NCBI GenBank assembly: GCA_003008705.1
Contig: PDUO01000051.1
Location: 1,198-65,197, forward strand
Direction of reading: 5' to 3'
Length of the DNA: 64,000 bases
Origin: Pezicula radicicola
Taxonomy: Eukaryota; Ascomycota; Leotiomycetes; Helotiales; Dermateaceae
This document shows positions 12,154 through 23,170 of this stretch, piece after piece. Position numbers and translations under genes: made by a program. Within the stretch, counting starts at the first letter, position 1. Each line of letters opens with the position of its first letter. The notes beneath the pieces are model-generated. The model was not told where the DNA came from. It saw only the letters and a list, made by a program, of their open reading frames with translations, and searched no databases.

Positions 12154-14205
12154 ATGGCAGTAAATTTCCTGTACCATCTCTTTGTCGCGACAATAACCCT
12201 ACTGCCTTTGATTTCAGCTCAGTTGGTTCTCTATGGGGAAGGGGTCAACAGCACCAATGTTATATCTCAGGGTTGTACTGCTGCTCTAGAAACGAGCATT
12301 GACTGCGATCCAGCCTTGTTAGCCATCACTCAAGCCAACTTCTATGGATCTCTCGGAGATGACACCGTCCAAGCAACTATCTGTGACGCCCTTTGCCGAA
12401 CGGCCCTGATTGAATACCATAACGATGTCCTCCAAGCTTGTCAGAATGACCCAGAGCCTTGGGATGGCGTGCCGGCTATCTGGCCTGGAGATAGGATATG
12501 GGCACAATACAATCAATCGTGTTTGCAAGACACAACGACCGGAGCTTATTGTGTTGGTAAAGAATCTGTATATCTTCAGAACTGGTAGCAACAGCTGACA
12601 CAAAGGGGGAAATAGATCTCGTTCCGTCTTGGTTCTCCAACAATTCGTCTCCGGCTTCTCTTACGGATCTCCCCGTAAATCAACAATGCTCTTCCTGTGT
12701 AGTGAGCTTTTTCACAACAATTCAATCCACCTCCTTTTCTACTTATAACCCTGCCTTGGTACAGGTATGGAAGCAGATCCAGGATAGTAAGTTTCTCCCG
12801 TGTGCTTTATCTATCTAGCGAGTTGCTCATAAGTACCTTAGCTTGTGCTCTTGACTATCCCACGGATCCACAAACTCCGGCATATAACGGTACCATCCTT
12901 CCAACACGAACATGTCTATCTGGAAATCAGTACACTGTTGTCTCGGGCGATGGTTGCATTGCAATCTCGCAAAGCAATAATGTAGCCACAGGGACACTTA
13001 AGGTGATAAATGACATATATCCAGATTGCACAAACCTCGAGATTGGACAAAACCTCTGTTTGCCCTTACAATGCACCACATATCTCGTCCAAGAGGGAGA
13101 CACTTGCGCCACAATTGCTTACAGTAATGGCCTTAGCAGCTACACTGATATACTTGCCTATAACCCAACCATCAATCCCATCTGCTCAAACATCATCGCC
13201 GGCGAATATATCTGCATTTCCCCCCCCGGCGGAACATATACGCCAACGACTATAGCTGGTGTGACACCAACTGGAGGAGGATCATACGCAACGAGTACTG
13301 TTGCTGCGCCTGGCCCTACACCATTTGGTACCACTGCAGCTTGTGGGAAGTACTATCTTGTCGAAGACGGTGATTTTTGCCAGTCTATCTCACTTAATAA
13401 CACTATCACCGTGTCTCTCTTCGAAGCCATAAATCCCTCCATTGATACCGCGTGTGATAATCTTATCCCGGGATTCTACTATTGTGTCTGGCCACTTGTA
13501 TCGTGGAATATGACCGCTAGCAATATATCTACATCAAGCACTGTGGTTTCCGCTCCAGCACCAACCCCAACAGGCACAACAGGAGCTTGCTATGCATGGT
13601 ATGTCATACAATCTGGAGATTCTTGCTCGTTGGTAGAATCAATTTACGGAATTACTTTCGATCAACTACAAGCCTGGAATCCAAGCTTGGCGTCCGATTG
13701 TTCTAATCTCATCTTATCAGATGCGTAAGTAGACCATACACACTTTCTTCCCACCCGTGCTGATTAAAACTCAAATAGATACTGTGTTGCTGGGCCTAGT
13801 TCCGGTACTACAACCGCTGCTGCTACCACCATTTCTCCTACAAGTTCAACAACAACAACTTCCCCACCTGCAGCAACCACCTCTGTATCGTCTACATGTG
13901 CTGAGACTTATACAGTTGTTTCGGGTGACTTCTGCTTTGAAATATACACCAATGCAGGGCTTTCATACGAGCAGTTCCAAGCTCTGAATCCAACGCTGGA
14001 TTCGAACTGTGATTTGTCCATCGGACAGGTCCTCTGCATAGCTGCTCCTAGTACTTGTACGAAGCAGTATACTGTTGTTAGCGGAGACTACTGTTCCTTG
14101 ATTGCCGAGGATAATTCTATTACCGTAGATCAGCTCATGCTGTTAAACCCTACTTTAGATAGCAATTGTGATTTGAGCATTGGACAGGTGCTTTGTATAG
14201 CTTAA
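12154..14205 (+). CDS. Secreted six-LysM protein (chitin-binding effector type)
   Basis: Four exons, 12154-12556, 12616-12786, 12842-13724 and 13779-14205, give 627 residues; all three introns are GT..AG and phases close. The start is the ATG after GAAGTGAAA, followed by a clear signal peptide (residues 1-22, ending LISA). Residues 23-191 form an N-terminal domain with several cysteines and no LysM. Six LysM modules then follow at about 219-263, 267-312, 355-400, 430-487, 526-573 and 580-627. Each has a GD(x)C core and an NP(T/S)..C signature; Thr/Pro/Ser-rich linkers separate modules 2/3, 3/4 and 4/5. LysM modules bind GlcNAc polymers. In fungi such proteins shield hyphal chitin, sequester chitin fragments or modulate a partner chitinase. 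It is transcribed away from the chitinase. No GPI signal: it ends right after LysM6. Confidence 0.9.
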
Positions 14206-14689
14206 TGCAATATAATGCTATTATTGATTATATCTATGAGTCCCCACTCCATCCTACCTATGAGAAATACTATGAAGGTGCTATTGACAGACCAGCATGA
14301 AATGGCAATGCATACACTTTTTGTAGTAAGAATTTCTCGTTCGGGTTATCCGCCGCTTAAACTTGGCTTTCTTATTCACTTTCACTATTTCGTACGTGGC
14401 ATTTTATCTCGAAAGCATCCTTTTAATATATCTACTTGATAAAATTGGACCATTTGCTATGGAAAGGAGAGGAAGGCCCTCTAATCTATAGATATTCCTG
14501 AATTACCATGTACCAAATGCCATCAATTTCAAACCCCTTTTGTAGAAAAGGTACCGAACAATAGATTTAGCTTATCCCGACCTGATACCACTTTATCACG
14601 TATCTGATCAACACTTCGAAATTTGTCCAAAGTACTCCAGGTGTACAGCGACTGAGGTATCAACGAAATCAAACTACGAATTTCCAGCC
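14206..14689. other. Intergenic between LysM gene and lipase relic
   Basis: The 14215-14439 open stretch shows no coding character. The last part (about 14580-14690, read on the minus strand) may still hold decayed C-terminal lipase sequence: VGN- and FVDT-like residues around a stop, which fit but do not prove it. Confidence 0.4.
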
Positions 14690-15469
14690 GAGCTAAACAG
14701 AGGCATAGTCAAGACATGTATATCTGAAGGTTGTACAGGTCAACAGTCTTTCCAGAATTTCGAGTCACGGCTGCACCGATAGTGGCAATAGCTGCGCCTA
14801 AACTGTGGCCTATGAAGATGATTTTGTAATCAGGGAATTCGGCGACAGCTGAGTTTAAAGCACCTATAACATTAGCCTACGCATCATTCCATGAGCTCAG
14901 GAAGCCATGATGGATTTCGCAACTGTCTGCGGTGTTTGCTGTACCACATATATCGGTGGTGTCTCGTTCCACTTCGATATCATCTAGTATCGATTCTAGA
15001 TTGGATAATCCCGGAGTACCTTGAAATGTAACGACGATTAATCTGTTGGTGGGATCGATTGCTACATAGCCGGTGGCATCTGATGATCCAAAGCTAAATG
15101 GTAGTATTAGCTGTGTTATCTTGAAATTTGAGGCATATAATAAACTTTCTTACTAAAAAAAGGAGTCGACCAGAAAGCCTTTAGCTGTTTCAACCAAGGA
15201 GCAATCACCACCCGTAGCACTACACGTTATCAGAGTGGTATTCGGGTTGTTAACAACTTTATCACAATAAGCTACACCAGCATAATAAGCAAATAGCCGA
15301 AAATTGTCAAGTTCGGCAGCAGTGATGCCTAATAGATGTTAGACTTGCACAAAAACATAGCGTTCGATTTCATACCTACTAAATCCCGCTGGGTTTTGAT
15401 ATATAAAAGAGGGCTAGCAAATCCAAGTCTTACGCAAAAGATTAAAGCAGCTAGCGCAAAAGATCTCAT
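14690..15469 (-). pseudogene. Class 3 (GHSLG) lipase relic
   Basis: Minus-strand reading starts at an ATG at 15469 with a good signal peptide (RSFALAALIFCVRLGFAS). A canonical intron (15375-15330) precedes lipase_3 sequence: ITAAELDNFRLFAYYAG, then SDATGYVAIDP, IVVTFQGT, the DI motif and HHGF. The nucleophile elbow GHSLGAAIA lies near 14800. The frame is broken by TAG at 14877-14879 (before ANVIGALNSAV, where Gln would fit). It ends at another stop just after TVDLYNL, where the family normally continues to its catalytic Asp and His. An active enzyme would have been a secreted triacylglycerol lipase or feruloyl-esterase-like hydrolase. It is now very likely dead. Confidence 0.75.
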
Positions 15470-16387
15470 GATCTTCAAGACTCTAAAAGGGGTTAAAAGA
15501 ATATAAGGAAAAACAGCTAGCGTCAAAGAGGAAAGGAATTAGAAAAAGATGAAATATTCAAGAACGACTAGCGTCCGAAGTTAGAAAGAAATCGATTAAA
15601 ATATTTGTTCTAAGATCCCACCCCACAAGATTAAGATGTCATATTATATACCAAATTTTTAAATGCCATCTAAGGTTGGATGTTCAACAAGGGTATCCTA
15701 GCACCCCATATTTATACCATTTTCGAGCTATAACCCTCAATTCATCAGCTTTCTACTCCTTTGAAAATCCATCATCTACTCCCAGGGACCTGATTGGGGT
15801 TCCACAGGCTTTTACCCGGAGGAGCGGGAATATTTGACAGGCATAGCTCCGCTAGCGGGGATCTACAGGGTGCGTGCTACCCTAAACGTAGCGCGGCTAC
15901 AGTAAGGTAAACAAATCTCACCACAGGCATACCCACTTATTGCCTTCTGAAAGGCTCTGACCATAGAAATCGCCTATGACTAGATTTCTAAAGACCAGCC
16001 TTTCGGAAGGCAATCCCTTGGTCTGCGTTGTAAGGACTATTTGATTTTACCGGTAGAAAAGGCTTTCCGGGACTCGGAAGAGTTTTAGCCTAATAACCCC
16101 GCTAGATTAACCCTGTAAGGCCCGAGAATCTCCACCGTCATTCCTCTCTCCTTCCCTTAAACCATCGCGCTTCAACCAGCTGTTATAAGCGGTATCCAAT
16201 ATCGAACGTTGCCTTTGTGTTAAATAAGTTGAACGTATTCGAACTTCACTGAGAACCGACTAAATCCGGTCACTCAATGTAGCCTAGATTCGACCTCTAG
16301 TAATCTCTCTCAGCAAGACGCACGCAGGCTTCGTTTTCACTTTTCTGTTATTATTCTAGACTCTTGCAACGAAAGCCTTAGGGAATC
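15470..16387. other. Intergenic, contains a strong hairpin
   Basis: No coding sequence seen. It holds the imperfect inverted repeat at 15939-16014 (separate entry) and GC-rich runs around 15840-15920 (ACAGGGTGCG, AGCGCGGCTACAGTAAGG) that look like pieces of an old repeat. The last part is presumably the promoter of the HET gene. Confidence 0.45.
15939..16014. repeat. Inverted repeat / foldback
   Basis: ATTGCCTTCTGAAAGGCT at 15939 is matched in reverse complement, with one mismatch, by AGCCTTTCGGAAGGCAAT ending at 16014. A second inner inverted pair (TAGAAATC / GATTTCTA) is nested inside, so about 76 bases could fold into one long hairpin. It may be a foldback element or part of a MITE; no target duplication was recognised. 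Confidence 0.6.
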
Positions 16388-18599
16388 ATGCGTCTGTTAA
16401 ATACCGCCAACCTCGAGATTCAAGAGTTCAAAGACGATAGCATCCCGCCATATGCTATTCTATCACATACATGGGATGAAGTGGAAATTACCTTTCAGGA
16501 TATGAAAGGAGCTGCCGCAACTGAAAAGAAGGGATATGAAAAAGTTGAAAAGTGCTGCTCTATGGCTAGGGATCGCGGACATGACTATGTTTGGATAGAC
16601 ACCTGCTGTATCGACAAGACAAGTAGCGCAGAACTTTCCGAAGCTATCAACTCTATGTATCGTTGGTATGAAGAAGCCGAAGTTTGCTACACTTACTTGG
16701 CCGATGTGACGCATGATTCTGGCCATGGGTTGTCCGAATTCTCACAGAGCAAATGGTTCCGCAGAGGATGGACGCTTCAGGAGCTTGTCGCGCCATTGGA
16801 GGTAATTTTCCTTGACAAAGAATGGAAAGAGATAGGGACAAAATCAACTCTACAAGGCACTATTTCTATCACTACCGGTATATCTGTCAATATACTCACA
16901 AAAGAAAAGGACCCTGAAAGCGTTAGTGTCGCTCAGAGAATGTCGTGGGCTGCAGAGAGAAAAACAACAAGGACTGAAGATCGTGCCTATAGCTTGATGG
17001 GCATATTTGGCGTCAATATACCGTTGATTTGCGGGGAAGGGAAGAAGGCTTTTATTAGACTCCAGGAGGAGGTTATGAAGACTTCGAATGACCAGAGCAT
17101 CTTCGCCTGGAAGTCTGAAGAGGAAAATCATGGTGGGCTTCTGGCAACTTCCCCAGATGCATTCAAAGAATCCGCCAACATCGTCCCATTCAATCCCTTT
17201 ATCACTTCCACTCTCCGACGGAATTCAAACAACGCAGACAGATGCCACTGAACGGACCTCATCTTTATCCACAGCGCAGGAAGGGCACTTAGGGTTACCT
17301 AACCCTGAAAACGGGCGGACGAGATTGTCACATGCGGCAGAACAAGAGCATTATGATGAAGTCGAATTGCTGTTGACCCGAAGCGACATCCAGGCCGACT
17401 CCAGGGATATATCTGGACGGACCCCATTGTCGTACGCGGCAGGGGGAGGACACGTGGAGGTAGTATGGTTGTTACTTCAGAACGACAAAGTCGATCCCAA
17501 CTCCAGAGATAGTGAAGGGCGGACACCGCTATTACATGCAGCCGTGAGGGGACACAAGGAAGTGGTATGGTTGTTACTCACGAGAAGTGACGTCGGCGCC
17601 GGATACAGGGATGAGAAGGGACTGACGCTGCTGTCACTTGCTGCAAGGGAAGGATACGAGATGTTGATAGAGGTATTCGTTGCCCGAAGTGATATGAGGT
17701 TCTGGTTAAAAGATGGCCAGGGACGGACACCATTATCGCATGCTGCTGAGAAAGGACAGGAGGCAGTGGTCAAGCTGTTACTGACCCGAACCGACGTTGG
17801 GCCAGATGCCGAGGATAAATCTGGCCGGACGCCTATGTCGTGGGCTGCTGAGGGAGGGAGCGAGGGTATTGTGCAGCTGCTACTCGACAAAGGTGTCGAC
17901 CTTGAATCAAAGGACAAATATAGCCGGACGCCGCTATTACAGGCTGCTAGGACAGGGCGTGAGGCTGTTGTACAGCTGCTGCTTAATAAAGGCGCTGACC
18001 TTGAATCGACGGATTATTTAAACCGGACACCGCTATCGTGGGCTGCTGAGGGAGGGAGCGAGGCCGTCATGCAGCTGCTGCTCGACAAAGGTGCCGACCT
18101 TGAATTAAAGGACGCATATAACCAGACGCCACTATCGTGGGCTGCTGAGAGAGGGAGCGAGGCCGCTGTACAGTTGCTGCTTGACAAAGGTGCCGACCTT
18201 GAATCAAAGGATAAATCTAACCGGACGCCATTATCGCGGGCTGCTGAGAGAGGGAGCGAGGCCGTCATGCAGCTACTGCTTGACAAAGGCGCCGACCCTG
18301 AATCGAAGGATTCCACGGGCCGGACACCACTATCATGGGCTGCTAATAGATTACATGGCGTGGCCGTTGTACAACTACTACTTGATAAAGGTGCCGACCT
18401 TGAATCGAAGGATTCCTCGGGCCGGACGCCACTATTGTGGGCTGTTGATAATTGGTTTAGCAAGCCTACTGTACAGCTACTGCTTAATAAAGGCGCCGAC
18501 CCTACATCAAAGGATCACTCAGGCCTGACGTCGCTATCGTGGGCTGCTCGGAGAGGGAACAAGGCTGCTGTACGGCTACTAGAATCGCATAGTGCTTAG
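16388..18599 (+). CDS. HET-domain plus ankyrin-repeat protein, frameshifted
   Basis: 16388-17251 encodes a full N-terminal HET domain (YAILSHTW, GYEKVEKCC, YVWIDTCCIDK, FRRGWTLQEL, EDRAYSLMGIF). HET domains trigger incompatibility-type cell death in filamentous fungi. In the next frame, 17088-18599 carries 13 ankyrin repeats of about 33 residues (from about 17310), the last eight nearly uniform around TPLSWAAERGSEAVMQLLLD. HET-ANK fusions are a known architecture, so the two readings most likely form one gene. To join them the frame must move by one between about 17160 and 17250. I see no plausible GT..AG intron there: the only good GT lies inside conserved HET sequence. So either a one-base indel has broken the gene, a sequence error exists, or a non-canonical intron is used. 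The HET part alone would be 287 residues. Confidence 0.75.
17290..18599 (+). repeat. Homogenised ankyrin-coding tandem repeat, about 99 bases per unit
   Basis: Within the HET-ankyrin gene, 13 units can be counted. Units 1-5 are diverged and include 34-residue versions; units 6-13 (from about 17815) share long identical nucleotide strings such as CTGCTTGACAAAGGTGCCGA. Frame is kept through all units despite the near identity, which suggests recent expansion or concerted exchange while the repeat region was still under selection. Confidence 0.8.
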
Positions 18600-19519
18600 T
18601 CTTTGTAGTAATACTTCCTTAACCACTTCCCCTTCCTTCCAGTTAATAAGCTCTCTCTTTATATCTCTTACCTGTGGTTAAGATATTACTCTAGAATCCC
18701 AAAGAATTTACTTAAGGAATCAAAATAATTACAAACGCTAGAGACATTTATTAGTAATTATATAAGAAAAGAGTAGAGACAAGGGTCTTAAGTAGACTGA
18801 GCTTTTTCAACTTATAAGTTTATTGGTATTATCTGATTGTTTACCCCTCCCTGTTCTATGCTCCGTATTACCACGCTGTTCTATAGGCCAGCAGCATAGA
18901 CACACTCTAATTCCTAAATCTCAACGCGACTTTACATTAAGGCAACCTAACATCAGCACTAAAATAACAATTCCAATTTCAATATTTAACATTCAAAGTA
19001 GAGTGCATAGTGCAGTGCTAGGAACTCGTGTTTATATAAGGTTGTGTCCTACCACATGCTATACAGTTATATAAAGTAATGCTTCGTGATATCTCATTAA
19101 ATAGTTCGACCTTCTTAAATATTGTTGATCTTAGTTAGTACTAAATATGCCGAATCCAGTGATTTATAGTGAAGTGCTTGCAGAAGATCTCTTTCCAGAA
19201 TCTTGTATTATACTAACTAGTTTAACCCCCCTTGCTCGATAGGGAAGAAGAAAAATTCCAAAGGCGTGTGTGGAGGCGTAGCCGGTTGTGGAAGTGACCG
19301 TACCACGGCCCGGGCTGTACCACCAAGCGAGTCAGACCGATCTCGCCGAAGCCGAGGGAAATTGTTCATTAAAGAGACAAGACGACGGCAGGGACAATTA
19401 GGGCTATCCATGGTGTTGTGGCATTATTCACCCTGATTGACAGCACTTAGTAGGTGTTCTTGTCCAACCACACAACAAAAGTAAATAGTTCTCAGAAAAG
19501 ACTAGAGAGTCCTCCCTGT
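18600..19519. other. Intergenic, no gene seen
   Basis: Moderately A+T-rich sequence follows the ankyrin stop. A GC-rich patch at about 19220-19420 is open on the minus strand for 64 codons but resembles nothing I know and has no exon partners. No repeat or RNA gene was identified. Confidence 0.45.
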
Positions 19520-20950
19520 TCCTAAAGATGAATGGAAAAGGTATATTTGTCACTCACCAGCCGTACTGGAAGATGCCAACTAGCATCAGGACCGATAATA
19601 GGCGACTGAACTATAAGCGACTCTCTAGGACAGCTTTTACCCTTGAGCCAGTGGGCAGGCTCTTAATCCACCATGCCTCGCAGTATAAACCGAGGGCAGT
19701 GGCTCCAATAGAGGAAACAGAAATGGAGAAGATAGATGAGGGCGACGCTTCCAGATCCAAAGCTGTATGTTGTCGCAAAGACTAGAGCGATGCTAGAGAA
19801 TGTCGTGAAAAGAATTCCCCACCCAAAGGCGATCCACATAGAGAACCAAAACACGACTGGCTCTGTGGTCAAGAGAACTTCACATGTCACACCTTGGTAA
19901 GTCGATGTCTTCAAGAGCCGATAGAATAGAGCAAGGAATAGCAGAAGTGGGCTTGAGAAAAGGCTGCTTACAGAATGATCTTGTTACCTTGTTACCGGTG
20001 TTTATAAGATTTTAGTAAATGTAGCACACTCTTCATCAACTTTCACTCTCCAGCGAACTGGTATATGTGTCTAAGTCACGTCGTCCCAGACAATGCAAAA
20101 ATTGGTACTCTTTGCACCCTCGCATTTCTCACGCCACCTGTTGAGAGCTTGAGCTTTGCGGCTTAGGAGAATACCATGCTAGGTTTCGTGGAATAGAAGG
20201 CTGAGCAGACACACTAAACCGAAGCCCACAATCGCCTGAGAAGAAAAGATCCATCCCCAAGATGTATGCTGTAAAGTTTTAGTTGTGTCTTCGTGCTGCT
20301 GGAACGCTTACCTCGGCGATTAGCCTGCCAACCATGGGACCTAAGCCTATACCAACAAAGGTACTCCCCGTGTGCAGTGACATGGCTGTGTCTCTTTCTT
20401 CATTTTCATAGATATCGGCCAAGACGCACCCAATCACGGACCCATATGCGGTGGCACCCACCCCGACAAAGATCCTCGACACCAGCAAACCAGAGAAAGT
20501 TGGGGCTAGGCCGCAGCAGAGCTAATAGATGGTGAAAATTAGTCCTGCCGTGATTAAAACTGGCCTTCGGCCGTGGAGCTCCGAGAATGGGGCAAGAATC
20601 AGGGACGAAAGGGCAAAGCCAAAACTCCACAATGCCACGCCCAGGCTGAACTTCGATTCGCTCACATTCCACTAGATTTGGACTTTGCTACCAGCGCCGG
20701 CGTATACCCTAGCCCTAAAGGCCGCAATGCCAGTGCTCAAGCAAAAGAGTATCACTATTGTGGTCTTTCTGGTTGCTGACCACATAGTTGGTGAGACCGC
20801 ATCGAACACATCGGTAGACGTATTGCAAATCTGTTCTGAGATGTTGTAAGGGGCCTGTACTAGTGTATCGAAGGTGAGATATCGATCTATCATGGCAATC
20901 TCTCTATACTTCTCGTTCCCTGTAGTGACTCGACCAGGAACTGAAATCAC
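19520..20950 (-). pseudogene. MFS (DHA1-type) transporter relic
   Basis: Scattered minus-strand segments in different frames line up in order with a 12-TM major facilitator. First a soluble N-terminus and first helix around 20950-20680 (WSATRKTTIVILFCLSTGIA). Then helices 3-4 with LVSRIFVGVGATAYGSVIG and DIYENEERDTAMSLHTGSTF (20488-20290), which match drug-H+ antiporters. A normal intron leads to TSWGWIFSSQAIVGFGLV. Around 19915-19680 comes YQGVTCEVLLTTEPVVFWFS with the following helices. Lesions include TAG at 20179-20181 (inside HET-HGILLSRKAQ), TAG at 20071-20073, and frame changes between segments. It once exported small molecules; it is now non-functional. It lies next to a monooxygenase relic on the same strand, as in decayed secondary-metabolite clusters. 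Confidence 0.75.
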
Positions 20951-21149
20951 CTCCTGCCTAGGATGCCTGACAGCGTTTAGGTTCTTCGATCACATTCGGG
21001 AAGAGATGATCTTTAATCGTGAGGCCTTGGATATAGCTAATGCTTTGCCGCTTTGGTTTCAGAAATTATTGTATAATATATGTCTATGGAGATTCTTGAA
21101 GGTATTAGAAAGATCAATGATCCCGGTTTTGTATCGAACTGTGGGCTTG

Positions 21150-22140
21150 TACTAACTAGGTGCTGCGATATACAAGAGTCCTTATGGTTCCGCCATTGGA
21201 CCAGGAGCTACACTGTTCGTTCATGACCGTATGAGGGAAGAATGGTTCACAATAAGCACGAAAGTCATCGGTCACAACTTGAGACAAGGTAATTGTTCAA
21301 ATCCCTTATAAACTCACTTTCCGTAGAACCTTAGCCAAGTACATAACTTGGTTCTCGACAGCATGCGGCGGCGACGTGCCTGACTGTCCTGTTGCATTGG
21401 GTCCGAGAATAAAAATAAGTTCGGAAATTGGGAGCCGCCATGCCGAGGTACGAATCTAGAAAGCCAGGAGATCCTCCTGGTCTCCACGCCTTTTGGAGAT
21501 CGATTCCTTTGGCAATAATTGGAAACGCAGCGGAAAAGGAAATGTCTGCTCCTATACTGCATATCACGGTATCGACCTCTCTGTGAACCCCATCTATGGT
21601 TTGAATACCAGTCCTTGTGAAACGTTCAATCTAGGTAGAAATGTAGGAGATATTCTCTTGAGTAAGCGCTTTAAGGTATCCTAGGCCAGGTGTCAACCGT
21701 CGGCAGCTTGGAGAAAGGTCTAGGATGATAGCCTTGAGGAGATCGGTTCGACCGTTGAGCCTCTCAGTTATAAGGTCCTCGATAGTCTCCCGTAGAACTG
21801 CATTCTTCTCGCCGTTTTTGATGACTCCGGCAAAGCGCTTAAAAAATTTACTCTCCAGCTCTCTACGATATTGGTGATATTGCTCGGGTTTCCGAGACTC
21901 AGGAGGTCGTTCTTTGGAAATAAGATGATTTGAATCCTCCCCGCCAAATAATACAGCAACCCAGGTAGGTTTCCGAGCGTAGTGAACAAGATGTTTAGCA
22001 ACTTTTTAGAGAGGTGAGAGAATTTGAAGGCCAGAGGCACCGTTACCAATCAAAGCTAGCCTCTTGCCTACTGGATCGAAGTTGAGGTCCCAATTCAAGT
22101 TGTAACAGAGATGTCCTTGATAATCTGCGCCGAATCCTAA
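21150..22140 (-). pseudogene. Flavin-binding monooxygenase (Baeyer-Villiger type) relic
   Basis: The minus strand from 22140 reads DYQGHLCYNLNWDLNFDP, then the NADPH-binding motif IGNGASGLQI near 22050. It continues (22040-21770) through a central region, then a C-terminal FMO block with PIIAKGIDLQKAW and AAPNFRTYFYS (about 21560-21400) and DDFRAYCEPFF with CSSWSNGG (about 21270-21200). Order and spacing fit a class B flavin monooxygenase of the fungal Baeyer-Villiger type. The N-terminal FAD-binding GxGxxG half is missing beyond about 22140, and the pieces lie in different frames with intervening stops. The function is lost. Confidence 0.7.
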
Positions 22141-23170
22141 CTTATGTTGCTTCTAACGTAGTTAGTTAGCATCGCTCGCTACTCACCCTCGCCTCATCCT
22201 CAGCTGGGGTTTCTCAGTCACGTTCCTGCTCTCCCTTCAATTTAACCTGCTACCACGCCCCTTATTAGCTGCAAGGGATATAATTTACGGGGTGCCTTTC
22301 CAAAGCAAGGAAGGGACTGTAGTTAGTCTAGCCTTTTCCTGATTTTCTCTTTTTGTTTATTAAGATCAAAAAGCGGTCGAAGAGCGTAAACAGAACATCA
22401 GCTTCCTATTGCTTGTTAATTTTAAATAGCTTTTGGGTAATTCCTGTGCCGTTGGAAGAAACTAGGCGACGGTTCATTTTCCTTTGAAGGATTGAAGCGC
22501 TCTTGCACCCGCTCTCGCACAGGCCCTTGAGTCTGAAGGAAGCAAGAAGAGAGATTGCGAGTGGGGACACCGTGGAGGAGTCGCGGAGGAGTTCTGAGTC
22601 TCCATAGCCTATAATCTCTGCGATAGACGAGAAGCATTCCACCAAAATACATACACGCAAACTCACTGGCGTCTATCGTACAAGAGGTTATACAGAGAGT
22701 CCTATGAAAAACCGCCGGTAGTGGGGGCCGAATCCAAGCTGCAACACGCAAACCGTCGCTCAGAAAACGCCATCAATGCAGTGGAACAGCTTAGTTAAAG
22801 TCCAATAATTATCCCTTGTCATGTATCCGCCGAGATGGGCGCGGTGGGATAGAACACGGCTATGGGTTCGCTGTGGGCTGCCAAGGAGTGGCATGGAGTT
22901 AAGCCCGGGCCGGAATCGAAGGCGAGGTGGGATTGGTGTATAGCTGTTTTTGAGTCCATTGATGTGAGGAGGAGGGAGAAGAAGACGACGAGGACAAAGA
23001 CGAAGGTGGTCTAAATGATGGCTTAAAGGGATAATGGAGTAGGGATAATTGGCGCATGTCCTTTATTCTTGAGGGTATTTACAAATATTATATTAAGATC
23101 ATCATATAGACTTCCATGGCATCTCTTACAATAAAAAAATATATATAAAAACAAGACGCAAACAAATTTT
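22141..23170. other. Intergenic, no gene seen
   Basis: This lies between the monooxygenase relic and the regulator stop codon. Minus-strand open stretches at 22406-22751 have no recognisable domain. Purine-rich sequence (GAGGAGGGAGAAGAAGACGA) lies near 22965-23000. A short A+T-rich piece at about 23080-23165 is probably the 3' end of the regulator transcript. Confidence 0.45.

Noticed and set aside
18014..18463. Minus-strand 149-codon frame opposite the ankyrin repeats
   Set aside because: It is a shadow created by the repetitive codons of the plus-strand ankyrin units; it shows a Ser-rich repeated pattern with the same period.
19217..19411. Small GC-rich minus-strand ORF of 64 codons
   Set aside because: Composition alone; no similarity, no exons, no conserved motif.
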